Assembly: GCA_947501265.1 (NCBI GenBank)
Contig: CANMVY010000011.1
Span: 1 to 64,000 of the forward strand
Length of the DNA stretch: 64,000 bases
From: Bacteroidota bacterium
Lineage (GTDB): Bacteria > Bacteroidota > Bacteroidia > UBA7662 > CANHCV01
Reading direction: 5' to 3'
The position numbers and the translations under genes are program-made. Below are positions 1-9,200 of this stretch, in pieces (position 1 is the stretch's first letter; each line of letters opens with the position of its first letter). The notes under the pieces were generated by a model. It was not told the origin of the DNA. It ran no database searches and was given only the letters and a program-made list of their open reading frames with translations.

Positions 1-344
1 CGATCTTCAAGAGCTTTCTGTTGAACCGTCCGTTTGGACATTTCTGTTTCTTTGAATTGGAGTTCGGTTTTGGAATCGTTCAGATCCTTCTCTGACTTTT
101 TCAACTCCTGTTTTGTATTGGCCAATAATTTATCCAAAGAATCAACCTTGTTTTGAAAAAGAAGAGTGGTGGTTTTCAATTCGTCACTTTTTGAAAGCGC
201 ATTTTTCTTTTCTTCATCCAGCACTCGGTTAAAACTATCCAAACGAGCAGATAACCCTTCAATTTGCTCTTTTTTGGACTGTGCGAAACCTGAAACAAAG
301 GTCATGAGAAGAAGCAGTATACCAACTATTGAACTATTATTCAT
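1..344 (-). CDS. Secreted coiled-coil protein, C-terminus beyond window start (partial)
   Basis: Reverse-strand reading from ATG at 344: MNNSSIVGILLLLMTFVSGFAQSKKEQIEGLSARLDSFNRVLDEEKK...; signal peptide then heptad-rich coiled coil; open to window edge. Confidence 0.7.
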   Translation of the reverse strand, partial: MNNSSIVGILLLLMTFVSGFAQSKKEQIEGLSARLDSFNRVLDEEKKNALSKSDELKTTTLLFQNKVDSLDKLLANTKQELKKSEKDLNDSKTELQFKETEMSKRTVQQKALED

Positions 345-353
345 AATTCTTTT

Positions 354-1205
354 TTATTGTCGTACTCGAATACCAATAACATTGGGCAGCGGCCAAAAAT
401 GATCATTGGTCTTCTTAGGAACTGTTCTTGATACATAATTGCCTGCTTTTTTTATGGTATAATCTCCTACTTTAACAAAAAAACTGGTTTCTGGTCCACC
501 CTCCATGTAAATGGCACTGTTGAGTTTGAACGGCAAATCTGCCAAATAGTGTAACATTTCATTTTGGGTGTAATACGATTCACAGAAAATGAAATAAATC
601 ATGTTTTTTGTATCTTTTGCGCAAATAAGCATGCTACAAGGCTGCTGGTTTTTTGACCAAGAGATGGGAACACCGTTACAATCAATCATCCGCATGCCCT
701 GAATACAGGAAGAATAATTAGAATGAATATAATCCCACGTCCGACAATTTAAATCATAAATATCCATTTGGAGTTGAGAGCCGCGAATGGGATCCAGAAC
801 AATAACCGCATTGTTCATCGGTTTTACGTTTGGATTATTGATGTGATCACCCACTTTCATGTAAGCATGATTCATTAACCGTGAAACATTGTCGTACATC
901 CCAGCATTAATCACTACATTTAAATTAAAAGAATCAGCCCATTGAGTTACCGTTTGTGCTCTCGTTTCAAGTTGACTTGCTGCCAAAAGCTGAAGATCAA
1001 CCAAATTGGGATTAATTTTTAAAAAGCTAACTTTTGAATTACCAATACGGGATTGATATGGGCCATCTAACTCACAATAATCAAGGCCATTAGCTAATTT
1101 AAGCCATTGTTCTGACGAAGGCACATTGGAGTATAATGAATCTTGAGCGCAGCCCCAATGGGCTGAAATGCAAAAGAGAATCAACAGTACTTTGTGTTTA
1201 AACAT
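354..1205 (-). CDS. Phosphodiester glycosidase (NAGPA/DUF2233-like) family secreted protein
   Basis: 283 aa ORF with lipoprotein-like signal; motifs VVINAGMYD, MYMEGGPETSFF-type ending typical of this family. Confidence 0.7.
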   Translation of the reverse strand: MFKHKVLLILFCISAHWGCAQDSLYSNVPSSEQWLKLANGLDYCELDGPYQSRIGNSKVSFLKINPNLVDLQLLAASQLETRAQTVTQWADSFNLNVVINAGMYDNVSRLMNHAYMKVGDHINNPNVKPMNNAVIVLDPIRGSQLQMDIYDLNCRTWDYIHSNYSSCIQGMRMIDCNGVPISWSKNQQPCSMLICAKDTKNMIYFIFCESYYTQNEMLHYLADLPFKLNSAIYMEGGPETSFFVKVGDYTIKKAGNYVSRTVPKKTNDHFWPLPNVIGIRVRQ

Positions 1206-2322
1206 TATTCCAATCGAACTTTTTAGGCATAAATGGGAACAAATCGAACAATTCTCCGGAGTAATAAAATTCGAAAGCTATGGATCCAAAAGAATGTGGT
1301 TTTTCATTGATTTTAATGGTAGATCCCCCCACCTCTGGGTTTTTCTTTGGAACAGATTGCGGATATCCAACATTAAAAAGAGTAGCTAAAATTTCAGGTC
1401 GATGATCGATTGGGAATCCCGCTTTTTCCCATTGTACTTTCATTTGCTTCAGGAATAATGCCGCGTACATGTATGAGTAAAAATGATTCCTGAAACTTGT
1501 TAAACGATTAATTCTTTCAGCAGAGGGATCTGCCGATTGAAGGTCGAGGAGGTGCTCATACTTTTTACCGAGGTAGAAAACGCTTGTATCATTTTTTAAA
1601 TTCGCTTCAATTTGACGAGCCGTATGTTCTTTAATCCCTGTAACTCCAAATGAAAATTGCGTTTCAACCGATAATATTTTAAGTGGACCAATCCATTTTT
1701 TAAACCCTTCTCTGTTTGAGTTGAAAAGTCGAATTTGTTCTCCCACCAAACAGGAAACAATTAGACGGGGTTCAACCCCTGTTAATTGGCCAACAGAATC
1801 AATCATGTTTTTATCTTTTGCAACGGCTTCTTTGAATACTTGCCACTCTGCAATATTCATCCATTCAAAAACACTTCCTTTTTGTGAAGAATTGGGAGAA
1901 AAATTGATTTTTTCCAATTCTTTTACTTCATTCTGGTATGCCGTATTCTCAATTAAATGAATTTCAACCGCAGCAATCATCCGTAAAATCTCATCTTCAT
2001 TTTTCGATTGATTGTAGGCATCCAAGATATATTTGGCATTTTGGGGGTAGTACCGATTTAAGATTAATATACGATGAAATGTTTTTGAATGATTTATTCG
2101 ATCATCTGAAAAGACTTCCTTAAACCCTTGATTGTACTTGTTGTGGATTTCTTGGAAATATCGATTATTCGCATCAACAGCGCCTTTTTCATTAGTCAAC
2201 TTTAGTTTTATGGCGAAGAAGCTTCCAATAAAAAACAAACCTACAATGGAAAAAAATCCAACAAAAAGGTAGAATATTGTTTTAAACCACTTCTTTCTTA
2301 AAAATTCTAAAGTGCCATTCAT
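1198..2322 (-). CDS. Conserved hypothetical membrane-anchored protein, possibly transglycosylase-like
   Basis: 374 aa ORF, N-terminal TM segment; 8-bp overlap with downstream gene; lysozyme-like 'GVTGIKEHTARQIE' segment is only suggestive. Confidence 0.6.
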   Translation of the reverse strand: MNGTLEFLRKKWFKTIFYLFVGFFSIVGLFFIGSFFAIKLKLTNEKGAVDANNRYFQEIHNKYNQGFKEVFSDDRINHSKTFHRILILNRYYPQNAKYILDAYNQSKNEDEILRMIAAVEIHLIENTAYQNEVKELEKINFSPNSSQKGSVFEWMNIAEWQVFKEAVAKDKNMIDSVGQLTGVEPRLIVSCLVGEQIRLFNSNREGFKKWIGPLKILSVETQFSFGVTGIKEHTARQIEANLKNDTSVFYLGKKYEHLLDLQSADPSAERINRLTSFRNHFYSYMYAALFLKQMKVQWEKAGFPIDHRPEILATLFNVGYPQSVPKKNPEVGGSTIKINEKPHSFGSIAFEFYYSGELFDLFPFMPKKFDWNNV

Positions 2323-2512
2323 TTTGAGAAGAATTTATTTTACAAAAATGAGAAATTTTTTGTTTTGTCTTTGCTTTTTAAACTTTTTTTAATTTTCAAA
2401 ACTCAAAAAAACTGATGCACCAAGAAGAAAAAAAATACTTTAGATTTCTTTTTGAAAAATTGCAAATTGAGACCATTTTTCCATATTAATTTTTTAATTT
2501 TAATAACCAAAT

Positions 2513-2851
2513 GTGAATCATTACATCTCCATTACCGGTCTAAAGCCCAAAAATTTTATTTCAACTTTTCGATTTTGGAGTTTAGCAATACCTTGCTTCC
2601 GACTCGCGCAGAAATCGAAGGGAAATGTGTTCTGCGAGACAAAAAAAATACGTGGATTCCAATGCACGTTAACGGCATGGGAAACTAAAGAAGATATGCT
2701 TCGTTTCGTTCATTCTGAGTTGCATTTGAAGGCAATACGCGCGTTCAACAGCATCGCAACCGGCCGTACCTACGGACAAGAATGCGAGGCGATTCCAAAT
2801 TGGGAAGAAGCTTTTCAAATGCTTCAAGAAAAGGGAAAAGAATACAACTAA
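2513..2851 (+). CDS. Small monooxygenase-like (DUF3291/ABM-type) protein, GTG start
   Basis: 112 aa ORF, GTG start; ISITGLKPKNFISTFRFW...FCETKKIRGFQCTLTAWETKEDMLRFVHSELHLKAI resembles dimeric alpha/beta barrel proteins. Confidence 0.6.
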   Translation: MNHYISITGLKPKNFISTFRFWSLAIPCFRLAQKSKGNVFCETKKIRGFQCTLTAWETKEDMLRFVHSELHLKAIRAFNSIATGRTYGQECEAIPNWEEAFQMLQEKGKEYN

Positions 2852-3079
2852 AAAATCAAACCGCAGAGGCGCTTGAAATAAAAAACTACCTATCTGTTTT
2901 CGAGAATTAAAAGAAAACAGATCGAGTATCGGGATAGCCACCCTTCGAATTCGGATTTAACGCATATGCGATACGCACTTCAAAATCGGAGTTAAAGAAA
3001 ACGGGGACTAAGTCCCACCCCTCCCCGGAAGTAAAGTTAACCTGTAGAGCCGTTTCAATCGTTTCCATTTTTTATGCCC

Positions 3080-3112
3080 GTTCAAATTCATGGTCCAATT
3101 TGAACATTTTTT
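3080..3112 (+). terminator. Hairpin GTTCAAATT-N8-AATTTGAAC followed by T-run
   Basis: Perfect 9-bp stem, 8-nt loop, then ATTTTTTTT. Confidence 0.45.
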
Positions 3113-3138
3113 TACACGTCTGCGATCTCTCAGCTAAC

Positions 3139-3172
3139 CGTAAGTGAAACGTTTATAAACGTTTCACTTACG
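3139..3172. repeat. Perfect 34-bp palindrome CGTAAGTGAAACGTTTATAAACGTTTCACTTACG
   Basis: Direct reading; each half is the exact reverse complement of the other with no loop. Confidence 0.95.
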
Positions 3173-3218
3173 ACTAACTCCCCAAAAAAAGCGTAATTTG
3201 CTCTCGGTGGGGGAGGGT

Positions 3219-3287
3219 GGTCCCTGAGTTCCATCGAAGGGCGGTCCCTGAGTTTATCGAAGGGCGGTCCCTGAGTTTATCGATGGG
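3219..3287. repeat. Three tandem ~23-bp units CGGTCCCTGAGTTTATCGAAGGG
   Basis: Direct reading: GGTCCCTGAGTTCCATCGAAGGG / CGGTCCCTGAGTTTATCGAAGGG / CGGTCCCTGAGTTTATCGATGGG. Confidence 0.9.
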
Positions 3288-3601
3288 GATTTATCCCCAT
3301 GATCCCATTCAATTTTTTTCGGCTCGGTGTAGTAATTGTTTCTTAAATAGTTCCTTCGTTATTCAAAGTGCAGCCCCTAAGTCCAATTGAAGGATGATCC
3401 CATTGACATCCAATGATTTTTTTGTAACCCTTTTCAGAACGCGGGACATCGAAGGAAACCAAGTTGTATACCACACCAAAAGAGTTTGTTACCCAAACCT
3501 AAAGACCCAAATCCGTTTGCTGTTTGGGATTCACACCATAAAAAACGAGTGGAATTCAGCACCAAGAAGAGAATAGGCTAACTCAAAATTCAGTAAACAA
3601 A

Positions 3602-3625
3602 AAAAGCCGCCCGAAGGCGGCTTTT
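3602..3625 (-). terminator. Rho-independent terminator of 811-aa T9SS protein gene
   Basis: AAAAGCCGCC-CGAA-GGCGGCTTTT directly downstream of the stop; T-run on minus strand. Confidence 0.85.
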
Positions 3626-3644
3626 GTAAAGATTTAAGCTAAAA

Positions 3645-6080
3645 TTATTTAGCTACGTTGATCTTAGAAACTTGAGTAGTTCCGTTAGCAGAAACTTTCA
3701 CCAAGTACATTCCGTTTTGCAAGAAGTTAGCGTTTACTGACTCAACATTGCTGTTGAAGTTCTTAGCATAAACAACCTTACCTGTCAAATCCAAAATCTC
3801 CAAAGAACCTTCAGTAGCAGTAGAGAAACGAACTTCAAACTGACCGTTAGATGGGTTAGGATAGATAGCTACTGACAAATCGTTCATGTTACGACAAGCA
3901 GCAGTGTTTACAGAAATAGTTCCTGGCTGAGATGTACCACAAGTAGAAGTGAATACGTTAACACCAATTTTACCAGCTACGAAAGCACCGTTGTTGGTAA
4001 TAACCGCAGAGTTGTTTGTTTGGCTAACCAAAGTCAAACCAGCTGGCAAGTTGAAACGGTAACGAGTAGCACCAGCAACAACAGGCACAGTGTAAGTCTC
4101 TTGGTCTCCAGGACAGATACTAGCAGATCCAGTTACAGCTGGCTTTTCCAACAAAGAAATAGTGATGGTCTTAGATGGTGTATTTCCACAGTTAGAAACA
4201 CCAGCAACAGAGATAGTACCTCCAGAGAAACCAGCAGCGAAGTTTACATCGATAGATGTTGTTCCCTGACCAGAAACGATAGTAGCACCAGCAGGAGCAG
4301 TCCAAAGGTAAGAATTAGCACCAGCAATAGCGTTGATAGTATAAGTAGCGTTAGTAGCAGTTCCACGAATTCCGCAAACACCTAAAGTAGATGCAGTGAA
4401 TACTGGAGTTGTTGTTGGAGCAATAGCACGGATAGAGTAGCTACGAGTAGCGTTAGAGCAGAAGTTAGAAACGTTACAAGTAACAGTGCGATTAGCAGCA
4501 CCAGGAGCGAAAATAACATTTACCATTGGAGAACCTTGTCCAGAAACGATGGTTCCACCAGGAATAGACCAAGTGTAGGTAGAGATGTTGTTAACCAAAG
4601 GCATAGTGAAAGTTACGGTATCAGTACCACCGAAAGCTTGACACCAGTTGGTAGTAGCAGTAGAAACTGCAGCACCTGTTACAGAAGCAGTAACACAATT
4701 GGTTTTTCCAGAAATGTAGTTGCTAGAACCAGCATCAGAAACAGAGAAAGTAGATCCGTAGTTCAAGATAGAACCAGCAGCTGGGCGATAATCAGGATTA
4801 GTGAAATCGTAAGGATTAGTCATCAAGCTAAGGTTAGCTTTGATGGTATCATTACGGCTTCCTAAGTAAGCCAAAGAATTGAAGGTAGAACCTGAAGCAA
4901 CTTCACCAACACGAGTTTTGTAGTTAGAAATTACGTTTCCAGAAACCAAAGCAGATGAATCAACGCGGTTAGCTGTGATGTTGTTGGTAACAGCAGAACC
5001 ATCTAACATTACACCAGTAGCCCAATCAGACCAAACTGTATTCAAAATACGAACACCAGTGTTACGACGGATACGAGCTCCACGACGGAAAGCTGGGTGA
5101 ATTGTGCTGTTGTTATTTCCACGGAAAGGACCAATCAAAGTAACGTTAGAGAATGTTCCAAGTGTACGAGGCATAGCAGTAGTTCCGTTAGCATCGTTAT
5201 CACACTCAAAACCTTCAGAAGTAGAAGCACCAGAAGGCAAAGTATAAGAGTTGTCACCAATTGCAGGATCTTTTACAGAAAGAGCAAACTGAACATTTCC
5301 TCTCCATCCGAAATCGGCATCAAAATCGTCGTCCAAGCAACGGTAAGCAACCAAATACTTACAGTTTACAGTTCCACCGAACCACTCGAAAGCATCGTCG
5401 TTGATGAAAGAACACTGAACGTACTCGATTGTAGTTCCGCTACCTACTCCACCCATGGTCAAACCATTGATTTCACGGTTTTGAGCGAATACATATCCAC
5501 CGAATTCGATACGAACATAACGCAAAGAACCAGAGTTATCAGCATCGTTCGATCCACCAAATTTGTGTTTAGCATCATCAGCCAAACCTTCGATGTTAGA
5601 AGAACCTTGGTTTGAAACAGCATTACCCAAAATCATAATTCCACCCCAGTCACCAAGACCACGAGCACCAACCGCTTTATCAGAAGTGAAAACGATAGGA
5701 TTTTGAGCAGTTCCATTTGCTACCAATTTACCACCTTTACGAACCAAGATAGAAGAGTTAGCAACAGAAGAGTTACCACGTAAAACTGTTCCAGCAGGAA
5801 TAGTCAAAGTAACGTTAGAATCAATGTAAACGACTCCAGAAATTGAATAAACGGTAGAAGCGTTCAAAGTTGTGTTTGTGGTGATGTTTCCAGAAAGCGT
5901 AGCAGTTGGAGTACCATAAACAGCATTTTGAGGATCCCAGTTGGTCCAACCTGCAGTCCAAGGAGTAGCTGGAGCTGGAGCGAAAGCCCCGCGGTATCCA
6001 ACCGGAGTAAAGAAGTTTTGCGCGTTCGCCATCATCCCGAAGGCAAACATAAGCGCCGATAAAAACGTAAGTTTTTTCAT
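3645..6080 (-). CDS. T9SS type A sorting-domain cell-surface protein with beta-helix-like N-terminal region and PKD-like repeats
   Basis: 811 aa; signal peptide; YPNPSNGQFEVRF...GKVVYAKNF...NGMYLVKV C-terminal sorting domain; IPAGTVLRGN...GDWGGIMILGNA motifs. Confidence 0.85.
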   Translation of the reverse strand: MKKLTFLSALMFAFGMMANAQNFFTPVGYRGAFAPAPATPWTAGWTNWDPQNAVYGTPTATLSGNITTNTTLNASTVYSISGVVYIDSNVTLTIPAGTVLRGNSSVANSSILVRKGGKLVANGTAQNPIVFTSDKAVGARGLGDWGGIMILGNAVSNQGSSNIEGLADDAKHKFGGSNDADNSGSLRYVRIEFGGYVFAQNREINGLTMGGVGSGTTIEYVQCSFINDDAFEWFGGTVNCKYLVAYRCLDDDFDADFGWRGNVQFALSVKDPAIGDNSYTLPSGASTSEGFECDNDANGTTAMPRTLGTFSNVTLIGPFRGNNNSTIHPAFRRGARIRRNTGVRILNTVWSDWATGVMLDGSAVTNNITANRVDSSALVSGNVISNYKTRVGEVASGSTFNSLAYLGSRNDTIKANLSLMTNPYDFTNPDYRPAAGSILNYGSTFSVSDAGSSNYISGKTNCVTASVTGAAVSTATTNWCQAFGGTDTVTFTMPLVNNISTYTWSIPGGTIVSGQGSPMVNVIFAPGAANRTVTCNVSNFCSNATRSYSIRAIAPTTTPVFTASTLGVCGIRGTATNATYTINAIAGANSYLWTAPAGATIVSGQGTTSIDVNFAAGFSGGTISVAGVSNCGNTPSKTITISLLEKPAVTGSASICPGDQETYTVPVVAGATRYRFNLPAGLTLVSQTNNSAVITNNGAFVAGKIGVNVFTSTCGTSQPGTISVNTAACRNMNDLSVAIYPNPSNGQFEVRFSTATEGSLEILDLTGKVVYAKNFNSNVESVNANFLQNGMYLVKVSANGTTQVSKINVAK

Positions 6081-6233
6081 AAAAAGGGTTTTGTTTTTCT
6101 TGCATCAAAATTCAACAAATGCAGTTACCTAGGCATTAATGGCAATTTAATTTTGTGAGAAAATCACCTTTCCTTAATGTTACCACCTTGCAAGCGCCGT
6201 AAATTTATTGTTAACTCCAAAAATGGGATAAAC

Positions 6234-6260
6234 GAGAAAAGGGCCCGAAGGCCCTCTTTC
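6234..6260 (-). terminator. Rho-independent terminator of 1424-aa T9SS protein gene
   Basis: AAAGGGCC-CGAA-GGCCCTCTTT immediately downstream of stop. Confidence 0.8.
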
Positions 6261-6278
6261 AATCGTGAATGTTTTGAA

Positions 6279-9200
6279 TTAGTGCTTTACAAATTTTCCT
6301 TGAAGAATGCCTTCAGAAGTTTGGATCGAAACGAAATAAATTCCTGCTTTGATGATTTCTACGTTCATAGAAATTTGTTTAGTACCTGGCGATACCAAGG
6401 TGTTGAACATTACTTTTCCTTGAAGATCAAGAATTTGAACATTGCCTTCTGCCTTCATTACCTCGGGAAGAATTAAGGTAACTGATTCTGAAGCTGGATT
6501 AGGATACAAAGACAAACGACCACTCAAGTTTTCAAGAATACCTACTCCCGTAACTTGCAAGGTTAACGACGTTGCACTGCAACCCGCCGCATTAGTTACC
6601 ACAACATAATACAAACCATTTTGGTTAGCATTGATGGTTGAAGATGTTGCACCGGCGATGATGTTCCCGTTGTAGTACCATTGAATCCCCGCCGTTGCAT
6701 TCGTACTTAACACGTTGGCATTTCGGCTGATGCTAGGAGTTGCTGGAAGCGGATTGTTCACCACAGAAATGGAAGAAGATGAATCCGAACAACCGTTGGT
6801 GGTGGTAATAGCTTGGTAAGAACCCGATTGATAAGCTACGTAAGATGTACCTGTTCCAACGGAAGTTGTTGTACGGTACCACGCAACATTAGCTCCCTGA
6901 GTTGTAGCATTCAAAACAACACTGTCGCCATCACAGAACGAAGTTGATCCAACAGCGCTGATGCTGATGTTGAAATTAGGCTTGATGGAAACTGCTCGGA
7001 ACGTAGAGTCGGTACAACCAAAATTGCTGGTTACAACTTGCTTGATGGTGTAGTTACCCGCAGCAGGATAAGCATAGGTCGGTGCAATGGCCGTTGAGGT
7101 AAATCCATTGCTGAAATCGTAAAAATGATTCAAGGTTCCTGTTGCAATGGAAGCTGAATCCGTCACACGCAACACGTGTCCACGGAAACAAACCGAATTG
7201 GTATTCAATCCGAAACGAGCCGATGGTTGATCGTAAACAACCACGGTTGAGGAAGTACTATCAGCACAACCAAAAGCGCTGGAAACAACCAATTTCACTG
7301 TTTTTGTTCCAGATGTAGTGTAGGTAGCATTCGAATTGGTCGTGGAAATCGTTGATCCATTCACCGTCCACGTTGACGTTGTAGTTCCAGAAGCGATGGT
7401 AGAAGTATTCGTGAACGTAAACTGGTTACCTCTCAAACACTGATCAGAATCGTTCACGGTAAACCCAACCGATGGATATGGGTTAATCGAAACGTTCACC
7501 GCAGCAGAAGATGCCGATGAACAACCATTCTGGGTAATAACTGCGGTGTAAGATCCAGCTCCATTCACCGGTAATGTTGCCGTTGTTGTTCCCAAAGCAG
7601 AACCGTTCAAACTCCAAGCTAAACTTCCACCAGCAGGAATGCTGGTTGATAAGTTGGTAGATTGGCCAGTACACAAGGCTACTGTTCCAGAAGGAGAGAT
7701 AGCAGGAGTAGCAGGAATGGAGTTAACGGTAACTAAAATTCGATTGGAGGTATCAGCTCCAACAACGGTGAAATAGGTTCCTGTTTGTGTAGCAGAATAG
7801 GTAGCTGCTGTTGCACCAGAAATGGGTGCATTATTGCGATGCCAAACGTTCCCCGTAGCAGCAGAAGAAGTTAACAATACACTTCCTCCTTGACAAAAAG
7901 TTAAAGCCGTTGAAGTCGTTACAACAGGAGCGGTATTCAATTGAACCAAAATGGAAGACGATGAAGAAGAACATCCACTTGCATTGGTTACGGTAACACT
8001 ATAATTTCCATTTTGAGTTGCAGTGTACGTTGTTCCGGTTGCTCCAGAAATAGCAGAACCATTTAAAAACCATTGGTTTCCCGAAGCTGCAGATGATGTT
8101 AATAGTGCCGCATTTCGAGTGATCGTTGGTGTAGCTGGCAATGCATTTACCGTTACTGATGTAGCGGTTGAAGAATCAACACAACCATTCGTAGTTACCA
8201 CCAAACGGAAAGAACCCGATTGCTTCGCAAAATAAATCGGACTCGTAGCGCCCGAAATTGCGCTGTTGTTTCTCAACCAAGCAATTCCTGAAGTAGCCGA
8301 AGATGAAAAGCGAACGCTATCTCCACTACAAAATGTGGTTGCACCCGTAACTGAAAAACGTGCAGAATCTTGAGCAATCACACGGAGTGATTTAGAAGTA
8401 CTGTCGGAACATCCTGTAGAAGAAGTAGCAACCAATTTAACAACATACGTTCCAGCAGAAGTATAGGTGCGGGAATTATTGGTTGATGTACTTGTTGCCC
8501 CCTGTCCAAAATTCCAGCTCAAGGATAACGTTCCCGAAGAAACGGAAGAGGTGCTGTTAATTTGAAACTGATTTCCAATGAAACATTTAACCGTATCGGA
8601 AAGGGTGAAGTTAACAACCGGTTTTACTCCAGCATTGATCGTTACTGCGTTTGAAGCCGAAGACGTACATCCACTTACTTGAATTTTTGCAGTAAAAGAA
8701 CCCGCTGAATCAGCAGAAAAACTTCCTGAATTGGTCACCGTAGAAACCAAATTCCCGTTTCGGAACCATTGAACAGTGGTTCCAGAAGTCCAAGACGTGC
8801 TTAAATTGATGGCAGTTCCAGCGCATAACGTTAACGGTCCAGCGGGAGAAACAGATGGAGTAGCAGGTGAAGTTACCGCCACCAAGGTGATCCGATTCGA
8901 GGTGTCAGGACCAACTACGGAATAGTACAAACCCGCTTGGGTTGCCGAATACGTTGATGAAGTAGCTCCTGAAATAACAGAACCGTTTCGGTGCCATTGA
9001 TTTCCTGTAGCCGAAGAAGAAGTTAACGTTGTTGATGCTCCTGAACACAAATTGGTTCCAGCAGAAGAAGAAATAGATACTCCTGTTACGAAAACAGAAG
9101 AGTTAATTTTTCCGCCTTGAAGGTATTTGTGAAAAACAGAATCGGCTAAACTGCCAGCAGCTCCTAAAGCGGTATACGTAACCGGAACCTCATAATCGGT

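Noticed and set aside
3219-3287. Possible mini CRISPR array
   Set aside because: Units are directly abutting with no spacers and only three copies; no cas genes nearby
3394-3576. 60-aa plus-strand ORF in the palindrome-rich gap
   Set aside because: No recognisable motif, no clear ribosome-binding site; probably chance
4020-5615. Ser/Thr/Arg-rich plus-strand ORFs (121, 109, 172 aa)
   Set aside because: Antisense to a repetitive T9SS protein gene; biased composition typical of shadow frames
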